A stretch of 64,000 nucleotides of DNA from Kushneria marisflavi (GTDB lineage Bacteria > Pseudomonadota > Gammaproteobacteria > Pseudomonadales > Halomonadaceae). A program made the translations under genes and the position numbers. A model generated the notes under the pieces. The model ran no database searches. It worked only from the letters and a program-made list of their open reading frames with translations, and had not been told where the DNA came from. Where the stretch lies: positions 2,666,001 through 2,730,000 of the forward strand of contig NZ_CP021358.1 in NCBI RefSeq assembly GCF_002157205.1. The letters are read 5' to 3'. Shown here piece by piece: positions 39,318 to 49,472 of this stretch (positions within the stretch are counted from its first letter, which is position 1; each line of letters begins with the position of its first letter).

Positions 39318-41342
39318 TCAGAATGTTGTGTCGAGGGCAGCTTCAAGTCCGGGCGTGTACTTGGCACCGTGCGGCACGGTGACGGTCGAGGGTGTCAATG
39401 CATCATTGATCGGTTCGAACCGGCCGCCCAGTGACTCGGCCAGAAAGGCCTCGGTAATGGCGTTGAAGGCAATGTTGTTCGCCGGACGCGCAAAGCCGTG
39501 GCCTTCATCGGGAAAGAGTACATAGGTGACGGGAATCGATTTTTCGCGCATGGCGTCAACGATCTGGTCACTTTCAGCCTGCTTAACGCGCGGGTCGTTG
39601 GCCCCCTGTCCGATCAGCAGTGGTCGCTGAATACGGTCAGCGTGCGTCAGCGGCGACCGCGCTTTCAGCCATTCGCGACCTTCCTCGGTATTGGGGTCGG
39701 CCATGCGCCGATACATCTGCTGGCGTCCTGCTTCCCAGTAGGGCGGGATGCTCTCCAGCAGGGTGATCAGATTCGACGGCCCGACAATATCGACGCCACA
39801 GGCGAACACCTCGGGCGTCATGGTCAGACCGGCGAGTGTGGCATAGCCACCGTAGGAGCCGCCCATGATCGCAACCCTTTTCGGGTCGGCAACGCGCTGG
39901 TCGATGGCCCAGTTGACGGCATCGATCAGATCATCGTGCATGCTGGTGCCCCATTCGCCGTCACCGGCCGCGGTGAAGGATTTGCCAAAGCCGGTCGAGC
40001 CGCGATAGTTGACCGACAGCACGGCGTAGCCGCGGTTGGCCAGCCACTGGTGATAGCTGTTGCTGCCGTAGCTGTCGCGCGCCCAGGGGCCGCCGTGCAC
40101 CAGCAGCACCATGGGCAGCGGTTCTGAAGGCGTCTTGAAGCCGTCCGCTTCGCTGCCATGGGGCAGGGTGAGGTAGGACACCAGCGTCAGGCCATCACGC
40201 GTTTTGATCTCAAGCGGTGTCATGCCGGCAAGCGGTGCGCCTTCAAGCTCCGGACGGCTGACAAACAGTGAGGTCAACGTGAGGGCGTCGCGATCAAAGA
40301 GCCAGGTTTCGGCAGGTGCCGTGACCGGGTCATTGACCACGATCCAGCGGCGGTCGTCATCCGTACGCGAGGTGACGTTAACATCGCCCTTGAGCCGCTC
40401 ATCAAGAAAGGTCAGTGCCTCACCGATGCTCGGGTCAATGGCGGTCCATTCGGTACGCAGATAGTCCACCGCCCAGGCTTGAATGTTGTGGTTGTCGCGG
40501 TCGGCCATGACACCGGTAATGTCGGCCTTCGATGATTCGGCGATCACGCGTAGTTCGCCGCTGTCCCAGTCCTGTGCGGTGAGCGCGGCCGTATCGCGTC
40601 CGCGGCTGTCGATCCAGTACATGGTGCGACCATCACGGGTAAACCCGGCTGGCCCGGTATTGGCGCTATCTTCAAAGCTGATGGAGGCAAACGGCTCGCT
40701 TTCAACGCTCAGGTCGTTAACGCGGAAAAAGTCTTCACCACCATCAACACGAGGCTGCTCGGCCAGACGAATCTCCAGATTTTCGTCGAGCAAGAAGCCG
40801 CCATAGCCATCGTTTTGCAGTACCAGCGACAGCTCGCCGCTGTCGAGGTTGAGCTGATAGACATCGTGCCAGCGTGGGTCACGGTCGTTGATCCCGACCA
40901 TGATGCGATCCTTGATGTGGCGACTCACGCCCAGTATCTGTACGCGTACGCCTTCCTGTGGCGTGAGGATACGCTGCTCGCCGTTTTCCACGTTCACACC
41001 GTAAAGGCGAAAGTTTTCGTCACCGCCCTGGTCATTGACATACAGAAGCTGCTGACTGTCCGGTGACCAGAAATAGCTGCGGATCGGGCGAGTGTCTTCC
41101 TGCGTCAGAGCGCGAGCGTTTTCAGGGTAATCGGCCGGGGCAACCCAAAGATTCAACACGTCATTGTGAGGCGCAATCCAGGAGAGCCATTGCCCGTCGG
41201 GGCTCAGACGTCCCTGGACGCGGCTGGGATTGCCAAACAGGCGCTGACGCTCGATAAGCGCCACGTCATCTGCCGGGCCGGCACCTGCCGAAGGGGTCTG
41301 GCTGGCCGGTACGGCCGCCAGCGCAACATTGATCCAGCGCAT
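39318..41342 (-). CDS. S9 family prolyl oligopeptidase/dipeptidyl-peptidase-like
   Basis: This 674-residue serine peptidase joins an N-terminal beta-propeller (about 40-400, with WSPDSQQLLYVND and FTRDGRTMYWIDSRGRD) to an alpha/beta-hydrolase domain. The triad is Ser496 in GGSYGGY, Asp583 in GANDPRV and His615 in DEGHGFARP. S9 enzymes cleave short peptides, which fits a cell with a strong peptide importer. The start at 41342 is six bases after AGGAG; ATG 41345 is also possible. The N-terminus has a weak, short hydrophobic stretch, so export is uncertain. Confidence 0.88.
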   Translation of the reverse strand: MRWINVALAAVPASQTPSAGAGPADDVALIERQRLFGNPSRVQGRLSPDGQWLSWIAPHNDVLNLWVAPADYPENARALTQEDTRPIRSYFWSPDSQQLLYVNDQGGDENFRLYGVNVENGEQRILTPQEGVRVQILGVSRHIKDRIMVGINDRDPRWHDVYQLNLDSGELSLVLQNDGYGGFLLDENLEIRLAEQPRVDGGEDFFRVNDLSVESEPFASISFEDSANTGPAGFTRDGRTMYWIDSRGRDTAALTAQDWDSGELRVIAESSKADITGVMADRDNHNIQAWAVDYLRTEWTAIDPSIGEALTFLDERLKGDVNVTSRTDDDRRWIVVNDPVTAPAETWLFDRDALTLTSLFVSRPELEGAPLAGMTPLEIKTRDGLTLVSYLTLPHGSEADGFKTPSEPLPMVLLVHGGPWARDSYGSNSYHQWLANRGYAVLSVNYRGSTGFGKSFTAAGDGEWGTSMHDDLIDAVNWAIDQRVADPKRVAIMGGSYGGYATLAGLTMTPEVFACGVDIVGPSNLITLLESIPPYWEAGRQQMYRRMADPNTEEGREWLKARSPLTHADRIQRPLLIGQGANDPRVKQAESDQIVDAMREKSIPVTYVLFPDEGHGFARPANNIAFNAITEAFLAESLGGRFEPINDALTPSTVTVPHGAKYTPGLEAALDTTF

Positions 41343-41471
41343 CATGAACTCCTTGCATCGATAGGCTGTCACCGCATGAGTCTGCGGTGTCATCTGGATT
41401 TCGACAGCATAACGCACGTGGTTATCCCGGGCCTGATGAATCCATTAGACAGCTTTTATTTCAGACACATT

Positions 41472-41487
41472 GTTTATGACGATAAAC
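41472..41487. promoter_or_regulatory. Small inverted repeat upstream of the YeeE/YedE gene
   Basis: GTTTAT and ATAAAC arms with a 4-base spacer lie about 37 bases before the YeeE/YedE start in an AT-rich stretch; a possible operator. The gap 41343-41523 holds no other recognisable feature. Confidence 0.35.
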
Positions 41488-41523
41488 TATGGACAAGCAT
41501 CTTTTTATTACTGGAGCAAGGGT

Positions 41524-42747
41524 ATGGCGCAAGTAACGGCAGCGGATCAGCCTCAACAGAGGCCCCTGCATCAATCGCCGATCGTCTGGGGGGCCGCAGG
41601 CGTTTTATTGATCGCGGCGCTGACGGTCGCCATGACAATCAGCGTTACCCAGGGAGCGCTGATGCTGGTCGGCGGCGCGCTGGGGCTGGTGCTTTATCAC
41701 GCCGCGTTCGGATTCACGTCGGCCTGGCGTGTGTTCATTATTGACCGTCGAGGGCGGGGCCTGCGGGCGCAGATGGTATTGCTGGCCGTCGCAGTGGTGC
41801 TGTTCTTTCCGGCCCTGTCGGCAGGCACGCTGTTTGACCATCCGGTACGAGGTTTTGTCTCACCCATTGGCGTCTCCGTGATGGTCGGAGCCTTCATATT
41901 CGGTATCGGCATGCAGCTGGGCGGCGGCTGCGCCTCTGGCACCCTGTTTACGGCCGGAGGAGGTAATGCCCGTATGGTGGTGATGCTACTCTTCTTTATC
42001 GTCGGGTCAGTACTGGCCACCATCAATTTTGACTGGTGGTTGTCGCTGCCGGCGTTTCAGCCAACCTCGCTGGTCGAGCTGGGCGCAGGCCCCGGTATTG
42101 CCACAAGTCTTGCCCTGTTTTCCGTGATCGCAGCCGTTACCGTGTGGCTGGAGCGTCGTCGGCATGGCCGCCTGGAGGCGGCGGCGATACTGGCCGAGCG
42201 GCGTGGCACGGCGCGCTGGCTGAGGGGGCCATGGCCCCTGCTTTTCGGTGCGGTAGCACTGGCGCTGCTTAACTTCGCAACGCTGTCACTGGCCGGTCGC
42301 CCCTGGGGCATTACCTCGGCCTTTGCGCTCTGGGGTGCCAAGATCATTCAGACGCTGGGTATCGATCCGGGACAGTGGAGCTACTGGCAGCAGCCCGGCA
42401 ATGCGCAGGCGCTGACTCAGAGTATCTGGCATGACGTGACCAGTACCATGAATATCGGCATTATTCTGGGCGCGATGGTGGCAGCAGCGCTGGCGGGCAG
42501 ATTTCGGCCCACGTTGAATATTCCGTTGCGCTCGCTGCTGGCCTGCGTCATCGGAGGCGTATTGCTGGGCTATGGAGCGCGTATCGCCTTTGGTTGCAAT
42601 ATCGGTGCCTATTTCAGCGGCATCGCCTCGGGAAGCCTGCATGGCTGGGTATGGATGGTTTTCGCCTTCGCCGGCAACATGGTCGGAGTGAAGCTACGTC
42701 CCTTCTTTTTCGAACAACCTGCGCGTCCCGCCGTGAGTGGCTGCTGA
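41524..42747 (+). CDS. YeeE/YedE family sulfur-compound transporter
   Basis: This 407-residue membrane protein has about nine to ten hydrophobic segments and the two conserved cysteine motifs of the YeeE/YedE (TsuA) family: GMQLGGGCASGTLFTAGGG and AFGCNIGAYFSGIASGSLHGW. TsuA takes up thiosulfate by relay between such cysteines. The start at 41524 has GGAG seven bases upstream. Usually a TusA-like sulfur-carrier gene is next to it; none is seen here. Thiosulfate as substrate is inferred from the family. Confidence 0.85.
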   Translation: MAQVTAADQPQQRPLHQSPIVWGAAGVLLIAALTVAMTISVTQGALMLVGGALGLVLYHAAFGFTSAWRVFIIDRRGRGLRAQMVLLAVAVVLFFPALSAGTLFDHPVRGFVSPIGVSVMVGAFIFGIGMQLGGGCASGTLFTAGGGNARMVVMLLFFIVGSVLATINFDWWLSLPAFQPTSLVELGAGPGIATSLALFSVIAAVTVWLERRRHGRLEAAAILAERRGTARWLRGPWPLLFGAVALALLNFATLSLAGRPWGITSAFALWGAKIIQTLGIDPGQWSYWQQPGNAQALTQSIWHDVTSTMNIGIILGAMVAAALAGRFRPTLNIPLRSLLACVIGGVLLGYGARIAFGCNIGAYFSGIASGSLHGWVWMVFAFAGNMVGVKLRPFFFEQPARPAVSGC

Positions 42748-42849
42748 GATGGCTTGATTTCCGAGCCGGGAGACGGAGATGCCTGATGGCATCTCCGTGC
42801 CGTTTTGTGCATTAACCCGTTGTTTCCCATGTGTGTTGTGAAAATATTT

Positions 42850-42878
42850 AATGGTTTTTTAATGAAACGGGCTATAAT
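42850..42878 (+). promoter_or_regulatory. Possible promoter of the 215-residue membrane protein
   Basis: A perfect TATAAT lies at 42873-42878, 36 bases before the start codon, in an AT-rich stretch; the -35 match is poor. Confidence 0.4.
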
Positions 42879-42913
42879 GATTAGTTAACACGCTTACGAT
42901 TTACGGAAGTTGC

Positions 42914-43561
42914 ATGCCCGGTTCGATCACCTCAACCCCCGCCGAACGCCAGAAGACGCTCAAGAGCCTCTATCGCTACATTGCCTACCTTTTCCTGATT
43001 GCCCTGATCTGTCAATGCATGTACTGGGACGCATTGCCTAGAGACATTGACGATCAGTTTTCCGAAACCTCTTTTGCTGAAATTGCTCAGCCTTTCATGC
43101 TGTTGGGTAGCCTGATACTTCTATGGAAGGTTCGTGCCATGGGGATTTATCGCCACGGCACTGTCCTGATGTTTGCCTTTTTACTGGCCTCATTGATCCG
43201 TGAACAGGATTTCATGCTCGACCGCGTGTTTGATGACCTGTGGCAGTGGCTGGTCACGCTGGTACTGGTGCCGGCCCTTGTGTTTCTGGTGCGCTACCGG
43301 CTGCACGTGCTGGACGAGTGCTGTCGCTATATGAAGCAAATGTCCTTTGGCCTTTTCCTGGGGGGCTTTGTGTCCGTTTATGTCTTCTCACGACTGATGG
43401 GTCGGGGCATTTTCTGGGAAGCCGTGTTAAAGGCGCAGTACGTTTATGAAATCAAGGCCACAATAGAGGAAAGCATCGAGACGCTGGGGTTTGCGCTGAT
43501 TCTTCTGGCCATTGTCGAACTCTGGCTCTGGGCGCGACAGCAGGTGGTACAGACAGCCTGA
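42914..43561 (+). CDS. Membrane protein of unknown function
   Basis: A 215-residue protein with about five membrane segments (about 21-40, 58-74, 81-96, 112-128 and 142-163, with one more near 190-207). The loops carry charged motifs such as LIREQDFMLDRVFDDLW, which looks conserved but which I cannot assign to a family. It has no signal peptide. It stands alone between a TATAAT-bearing leader and a strong terminator, so it is a monocistronic gene. Base composition is slightly more AT-rich than its neighbours upstream of the start. Confidence 0.7.
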   Translation: MPGSITSTPAERQKTLKSLYRYIAYLFLIALICQCMYWDALPRDIDDQFSETSFAEIAQPFMLLGSLILLWKVRAMGIYRHGTVLMFAFLLASLIREQDFMLDRVFDDLWQWLVTLVLVPALVFLVRYRLHVLDECCRYMKQMSFGLFLGGFVSVYVFSRLMGRGIFWEAVLKAQYVYEIKATIEESIETLGFALILLAIVELWLWARQQVVQTA

Positions 43562-43602
43562 TGGCGGATTGAGGCGGGGAAGTCTGACAGTCAGGTCATG
43601 AA

Positions 43603-43632
43603 AAAAGGCCCCATCCATGGATGGGGCCTTTT
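43603..43632. terminator. Bidirectional terminator, unknown membrane protein / acnA
   Basis: A near-perfect palindrome with 14-bp arms (AAAAGGCCCCATCC and GGATGGGGCCTTTT) ends in T-runs on both strands, between convergent genes. Confidence 0.9.
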
Positions 43633-43651
43633 GTATGGCAGATGCGACCGC

Positions 43652-46390
43652 TTAGTTGGGCAGCATGCTGCGCAGCACGTAATGGAGGATACCGCCGTGA
43701 CGGTAGTACTCCAGTTCGTTAACGGTATCGATGCGGCAGAGCGCGTCGATTTCTTTGGTGTTGTCATCGGCGAAGGTGATGGAGACCTTCACGCTGGCTG
43801 CCGGGCTCAGATCGTTCAGACCCGAGATGCTGATTGTCTCGTCACCGGTCATGCCCAGCGAGTTGCGGTCTTCACCTTCCGGGAACTGCAGTGGCAGAAC
43901 GCCCATGCCGATCAGATTGGAGCGGTGAATACGCTCGTAGGATTCGGCGATGACGGCGCGAACGCCCAGCAGGCGCGTACCCTTGGCGGCCCAGTCACGC
44001 GAGGAGCCGGTGCCGTATTCCTTGCCGGCGATGATGACCAGCGGCTTGCCTTCTTCGGCGTACTTCATTGCGGCATCATAGATGGCCATCTGTTCGCCGT
44101 TGGGTACGTAACGGGTCATGCCGCCTTCAACACCGTCGAGCATTTCGTTGCGGATACGCACGTTGGCAAAGGTGCCGCGCATCATGACTTCGTGGTTGCC
44201 GCGACGCGAGCCGTAGGAGTTGAAGTCCTTGACCTCGACACCATGCTCCTGAAGGTAGCGACCGGCCGGGCTATCGGGCTTGATGGAGCCTGCCGGAGAA
44301 ATATGGTCGGTAGTGACCGAGTCACCCAGCTTGGCCAGAACGCTGGCGTTCTTGACGTCCTGAATCGGTTCCGGCTCGCGACCCATGCCTTCAAAGAAGG
44401 GCGGGTGCTGGATGTAGGTGGAATCCTTCGACCACTCATAGACTTCACCCGGGGTGATGTCGATGGACTGCCAGGCAGCATCACCGTCAAAGACCTCGGC
44501 GTATTCCTTGCGATACATGTCGCTGCGGACACGCTCGACGGCCTCGGCGATCTCCTTCTGAGACGGCCAGATGTCCTTGAGATAGACCGGATTGCCGTCC
44601 TTGTCGTTGCCCAGCGACTCTTTCGAGATGTCCAGGCGGACGTTGCCGGCCAGCGCATAGGCCACGACCAGGGGCGGTGACGCCAGCCAGTTGGTCTGGA
44701 CCAGCGGATGGATACGGCCTTCGAAGTTACGGTTGCCGGACAGGACCGAGGCGACCGTCAGGTTTTCATCCTGGATGGCCTTGTCGATCTGCTCGGGCAG
44801 CGGCCCGGAGTTACCGATACAGGTGGTGCAGCCATAGCCGACCAGGTTGAAGCCCAGGGCATTAAGCGGCTCCTGGAAACCGGCCGTGGCGAGATAGTCG
44901 GTGACGACCTTGGAGCCAGGAGCCAGCGAGGTCTTGACCCAGGGCTTGCTGGTCAGGCCCTTTTCGACGGCCTTCTTGGCCACCAGACCTGCCGCCATCA
45001 GCACGCTCGGGTTAGAGGTGTTGGTGCATGACGTGATGGCTGCGATGACGACCGCGCCATCCTGCAGGCGGAAGTTGTGCCCGCGGTGTTCGATATTGGG
45101 GTTTTCGCTAAAGCTATTGTCGACAAAGGGTGCGGTGTTGCCACCTTCGCTCTGCCAGCGACCTTCTTCCTTCGCTGATGCATCCTTTGACTGATCGGCC
45201 AGCAGCTTTTCAAACGTGGCGCTCATGTCGGTCAGGGCAACGCGGTCCTGCGGACGCTTGGGGCCGGCCAGGCTGGCCTCGACGGTATCCATGTCCAGCG
45301 ACAGGGTATCGGTGAAGATCGGCTCGTGGCCCGGCTCACGCCACATGCCCTGTTCCTGGGCATAGACCTTGACCAGTTCGATCTGCTCCTGGCTGCGGCC
45401 AGTCAGCTTCATGTAATTCAGGGTTTCATCATCGATCGGGAAGAAACCACAGGTAGCGCCATACTCAGGTGCCATGTTGGCAATGGTGGCGCGATCGGCC
45501 AGCGGCAGATCCTTGAGGCCATCACCATAGAATTCGACAAACTTGCCAACCACACCCTTCTTGCGAAGCATCTGGGTCACGGTCAGTACCAGGTCGGTCG
45601 CCGTGATACCTTCCTTGAGCTTGCCTTCGAGCTTGAAGCCAATGACTTCGGGGATCAGCATGGAGACAGGCTGGCCCAGCATGGCCGCTTCGGCTTCGAT
45701 GCCGCCAACACCCCAGCCCAGTACGCCCAGACCGTTGATCATGGTGGTGTGGGAGTCGGTGCCCACCAGAGTGTCGGGGAAGGCAAAGGTCTTGCCGTCT
45801 TCTTCCCTGGTCCAGACCGACTTGCCCAGGTACTCAAGGTTGACCTGGTGGCAGATACCGGTACCCGGGGGAACAACGCTGAAGTTGTCAAAGGCCTGCT
45901 GGCCCCAGCGCAGAAACTCATAGCGCTCGAGGTTACGCTGCATCTCGATCTTGACGTTGTCTTCAAATGCTTCCGGGTTGCCGTAATCGTCCACCATGAC
46001 CGAGTGGTCGATGACCAGATCGACCGGCGACAGCGGGTTGATGCGAGAAGGCTTTTCACCCAGCTTGGCGACGGCGTCACGCATGGCAGCAAGGTCGACA
46101 ACGCCGGGGACGCCGGTGAAGTCCTGCATCAGGACGCGGGCGGGGCGATAACCGATCTCACGCGTGGAGCGACCTTCCTTCTGCCAGTCGACCAGCGCCT
46201 GAATGTCGTCCTGCGTCGCAGTCACACCATCCTGAAAGCGCAGCTGGTTTTCGAGCAGCACCTTGAGGGTGAAGGGCAGACGTGCAAAATCGCCATACTG
46301 CTCGGCAGCCTTCTTGAGGCTATAGTAATGGTAGGTTTTTTCACCGACCGTCAGCTCGCCAAGCGTGCTGTTGGTGTTATCAGGGCTCAT
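43652..46390 (-). CDS. acnA: Aconitate hydratase A
   Basis: AcnA isomerises citrate to isocitrate in the TCA and glyoxylate cycles with a [4Fe-4S] cluster. The 912-residue protein is of the AcnA/IRP1 type. Cluster ligands are in [17 protein letters not shown] and [16 protein letters not shown]. Other typical stretches are [22 protein letters not shown] near the N-terminus and [42 protein letters not shown] in the swivelling C-terminal domain. GAGGAGG precedes the start by about five bases. The upstream region holds a perfect 11-bp inverted repeat and a short palindrome, likely regulatory. Confidence 0.97.
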   Translation of the reverse strand: MSPDNTNSTLGELTVGEKTYHYYSLKKAAEQYGDFARLPFTLKVLLENQLRFQDGVTATQDDIQALVDWQKEGRSTREIGYRPARVLMQDFTGVPGVVDLAAMRDAVAKLGEKPSRINPLSPVDLVIDHSVMVDDYGNPEAFEDNVKIEMQRNLERYEFLRWGQQAFDNFSVVPPGTGICHQVNLEYLGKSVWTREEDGKTFAFPDTLVGTDSHTTMINGLGVLGWGVGGIEAEAAMLGQPVSMLIPEVIGFKLEGKLKEGITATDLVLTVTQMLRKKGVVGKFVEFYGDGLKDLPLADRATIANMAPEYGATCGFFPIDDETLNYMKLTGRSQEQIELVKVYAQEQGMWREPGHEPIFTDTLSLDMDTVEASLAGPKRPQDRVALTDMSATFEKLLADQSKDASAKEEGRWQSEGGNTAPFVDNSFSENPNIEHRGHNFRLQDGAVVIAAITSCTNTSNPSVLMAAGLVAKKAVEKGLTSKPWVKTSLAPGSKVVTDYLATAGFQEPLNALGFNLVGYGCTTCIGNSGPLPEQIDKAIQDENLTVASVLSGNRNFEGRIHPLVQTNWLASPPLVVAYALAGNVRLDISKESLGNDKDGNPVYLKDIWPSQKEIAEAVERVRSDMYRKEYAEVFDGDAAWQSIDITPGEVYEWSKDSTYIQHPPFFEGMGREPEPIQDVKNASVLAKLGDSVTTDHISPAGSIKPDSPAGRYLQEHGVEVKDFNSYGSRRGNHEVMMRGTFANVRIRNEMLDGVEGGMTRYVPNGEQMAIYDAAMKYAEEGKPLVIIAGKEYGTGSSRDWAAKGTRLLGVRAVIAESYERIHRSNLIGMGVLPLQFPEGEDRNSLGMTGDETISISGLNDLSPAASVKVSITFADDNTKEIDALCRIDTVNELEYYRHGGILHYVLRSMLPN

Positions 46391-46479
46391 GAAGCCTCCT
46401 CATCATCGGATTCCGGACCCGCGCCATGCGGCTTGATAACCTCCGTCAGGAGAGGCGATAACGCATGGCCGGTACGCCG

Positions 46480-46525
46480 TATCAGGGAACATTGTCCAGC
46501 GTACTACCGTTCCCTGATAAGTATA
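46480..46525 (-). promoter_or_regulatory. acnA promoter region with 11-bp inverted repeat
   Basis: TATCAGGGAAC (46480-46490) and GTTCCCTGATA (46509-46519) are exact complements 18 bases apart. On the minus strand a possible -10, TATACT (46525-46520), abuts the first arm, so the repeat would cover the transcription start and early leader. It could be an operator or a leader hairpin. The -35 match is poor. Confidence 0.5.
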
Positions 46526-46567
46526 GTAAGCATACCTGCAATATGACCTTGTGTCGGCCTGCCTACA

Positions 46568-46577
46568 TTGTCGACAA
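46568..46577. promoter_or_regulatory. TTGTCGACAA palindrome upstream of acnA
   Basis: A perfect 10-bp palindrome fits the TxGTxxACxA pattern of GntR/FadR-type operators and would lie near -50 to -60 of the acnA start site. No cognate regulator is in the window. The rest of the 254-base gap to the CPXCG gene holds nothing else recognisable. Confidence 0.4.
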
Positions 46578-46644
46578 ACTTCGTGGCGCTAGCATAACAG
46601 TTTACCGCCTGTTTCGTTCAAGTTTTTCAAGGCGAAAGCCCCTC

Positions 46645-46851
46645 ATGATCGACCAAAGACTAATATCCTGGCAGGAACATTGCCCCTACTGCGACGCCAT
46701 GAACGACATCGATATCGATACCAGCCAGGGTTCTCATGTGACCTGGGTGGACTGCCAATGGTGCTGCGCCCCGATCAGCGTCACGGTCACGATATCCTTG
46801 TTCGATGACACCCTGGAGTCGGTCACCCTCGGGCGTGATGACGATGCCTGA
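46645..46851 (+). CDS. CPXCG-motif small cysteine-rich protein
   Basis: This 68-residue protein has two cysteine pairs (HCPYC near residue 13 and CQWCC near 40), as in the small CPXCG-containing proteins found in many gammaproteobacteria. The pairs suggest a zinc ribbon. The rest is acidic, with a short beta-rich C-terminal half. The function is unknown. It lies between acnA and trxB and is transcribed toward trxB. The ribosome binding site is weak. Confidence 0.75.
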   Translation: MIDQRLISWQEHCPYCDAMNDIDIDTSQGSHVTWVDCQWCCAPISVTVTISLFDDTLESVTLGRDDDA

Positions 46852-47011
46852 GCCCCTGGCAGGGCAATGAGCGTCATTGCCATCGCCGATTGGCCGCGGG
46901 CTGCCTGTCTGCTCACAATAAGGCATGGCCTATCATGTCTACGCGGGCACTGAAGCCAGCCATATGCAGTGTTACACTGGGCGCCATTCAATTACCGTCG
47001 ATTTCTGTTGA

Positions 47012-47998
<987 letters not shown>

Positions 47999-48027
47999 GC
48001 ATCACCGATGATCGTGATATGAAAGGA

Positions 48028-48053
48028 GGGAGGGCTCAGGCCTTCCCTTTTTT
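48028..48053 (+). terminator. Rho-independent terminator of trxB
   Basis: An 8-bp stem (GGGAGGGC with GCCTTCCC, one G-U pair) is followed by six T. Confidence 0.85.
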
Positions 48054-48094
48054 GTGTCCGATGGAATCTCCTGGCCGATGAAGGCCGCCACATT

Positions 48095-48364
48095 TCAGTA
48101 GTGTGGTGGCCGCTCCTGAGCGCTGTCGGACTGGATCGATTCAAGGCTTTCCCGCTGCTCTCCCAGGCGCTGGGCCATGAGATTGCACAGACGTTCCAGT
48201 CTTTCGATGGTGGCATTTTGCGTGATCAGTGCCTTGTCGAGGCGTTCCAGCCAGTCTTCCTGCCAGGCCAGACGACTTTCCAGATCGTTAGCACGCTCTA
48301 TCACCTGCTTAAGCGTAGTGTCAATGTGCATGTTAGAATCAGCTTGTTGCGGAGGTGTGTTCAT
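48095..48364 (-). CDS. slyX: SlyX family protein
   Basis: This 89-residue protein has the SlyX pattern: a heptad coiled coil (about 15-70, with VIERANDLESRLAWQEDWLERLDKAL broken over two turns) and the diagnostic C-terminal PPHY. GGAG lies nine bases before the start. The function is unknown in all species. It is convergent with trxB and divergent from the cold-shock-domain gene. Confidence 0.88.
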   Translation of the reverse strand: MNTPPQQADSNMHIDTTLKQVIERANDLESRLAWQEDWLERLDKALITQNATIERLERLCNLMAQRLGEQRESLESIQSDSAQERPPHY

Positions 48365-48507
48365 GTCGTTGATCTCCGTACGTTAAACATCCGGCCGTGG
48401 GGTCGGTGGCTGGGTTCACATCCCGTGAACAAGGGCATCATGGGAATCTGCGGGATGCGGACCATTTGATTAAACAATCCGATAAACGTTTGAAGCAGAG
48501 TATCGTC

Positions 48508-48963
48508 ATGAGTGCAAAAACCATCTGGCGCTGTACCGTTATCAGCCTGCTGCTGGCGCTTTTAACGCCGGTTCTCGCAGGTTTTCTTGTCTATCTTGCA
48601 AGCCCTGTCGTTATCGAAAACATGGCCGCTGAGCCCGGTCTTGTCGTCATCTGGGGGCTATCTGCCGTGGCCTCCTTTGTCGCACTTGAAGTTGCCACCC
48701 TTGCCATGCATGTCCTGACCCCGACGCTTTCCAATGTGGTGGAAGTCGAAAAGGATGATCGCGAGATCGGCGTGGTCAAGTGGTTCAATGTCAACAAGGG
48801 GTATGGCTTTATTACCAGGGACGGCGGTGAGGATGTCTTCGTCCATTTTCGCGCCATTCGTGGCAAGGGCCATCGGACGCTGGCCGAGGGGCAGCGGGTG
48901 CGTTATTACTCCATTCAGAACGAGCGTGGCCTTCAGGCCGAGGATGTCACCGTCATTACCTGA
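48508..48963 (+). CDS. Membrane-anchored cold-shock-domain protein
   Basis: The 151-residue protein fuses two N-terminal membrane helices (about 10-31 and 44-68) to a complete cold-shock domain (about 86-150). RNP1 is KGYGFI (97-102) and RNP2 is VFVHF (110-114), with [11 protein letters not shown] just before, so nucleic-acid binding should be intact. The domain would face the cytoplasm beside the membrane. The known DUF1294 fusion has the opposite order (cold-shock domain first). The start at 48508 was chosen by domain and by GCAGAG upstream. It is monocistronic and followed by a terminator. Confidence 0.85.
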   Translation: MSAKTIWRCTVISLLLALLTPVLAGFLVYLASPVVIENMAAEPGLVVIWGLSAVASFVALEVATLAMHVLTPTLSNVVEVEKDDREIGVVKWFNVNKGYGFITRDGGEDVFVHFRAIRGKGHRTLAEGQRVRYYSIQNERGLQAEDVTVIT

Positions 48964-49001
48964 CAGGCTGTCCTTTCAAGACGCCAGAATGGTGTCGCAG
49001 G

Positions 49002-49029
49002 AAAACGCCCCGCAACGCGGGGCGTTTTT
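49002..49029. terminator. Bidirectional terminator after the cold-shock-domain gene
   Basis: A 12-bp stem (AAAACGCCCCGC/GCGGGGCGTTTT) with a 3-base loop has a T-run on both sides and separates convergent genes. Confidence 0.9.
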
Positions 49030-49063
49030 GATGGTGTCCAGTATGAGCCCCGTCACTGGCGCC

Positions 49064-49468
49064 CTACTTCTTGCCATCCTGAGCCCCGGCGTCGGGCCAG
49101 TAAATGACGCCTTCACTGCCATCAGCAAGAACCTGAAAAAAGCGGTCGGGGTCATCACCGGGCTGCCAGCCGCCGAGCGAACAGCGTACCTCACAGGCCA
49201 ACGCCTGACTGGCAGCCCGGGCGCAGTCGGCATCGCGAGGCCAGGGCGTGAGATCGCTATCCAGCCAGAGACTGGCCATTCGGTCCGCGGCGTTTTCGAC
49301 CAGCAGAATCGGCAGCCGCTGCCCCTTGTAGATGGGGGCCGCCCGCCACTGGTGCTTGCCGGCGCGCTCAAGCGTAACGCTGGTCTCCAGCGCGTTGGCA
49401 AGCCATTGGGAGATGCGTTCGGCATCATTGCAGGCGAGGTAAACCTCGATATCTGGATAGTGCTCCAT
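49064..49468 (-). CDS. Unknown protein downstream of dapE
   Basis: A 134-residue soluble protein that starts four bases after dapE ends and is probably co-translated with it. It has EVYLACNDAERISQWL near the N-terminus and an acidic, tryptophan-containing body (LWLDSDLTPWPRDADCARAASQAL and SLGGWQPGDDPDRFF, each shorter than a domain). No signal peptide, membrane segment or known motif is visible. Proteins of this size next to dapE occur in related genera without a known role. An ATG at 49504 would overlap dapE. Confidence 0.7.
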   Translation of the reverse strand: MEHYPDIEVYLACNDAERISQWLANALETSVTLERAGKHQWRAAPIYKGQRLPILLVENAADRMASLWLDSDLTPWPRDADCARAASQALACEVRCSLGGWQPGDDPDRFFQVLADGSEGVIYWPDAGAQDGKK

Positions 49469-49472
49469 GGGA

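Noticed and set aside
45326..46546. 406-codon open frame antisense to acnA
   Set aside because: Shadow of acnA; it crosses the acnA promoter and shows no domain.
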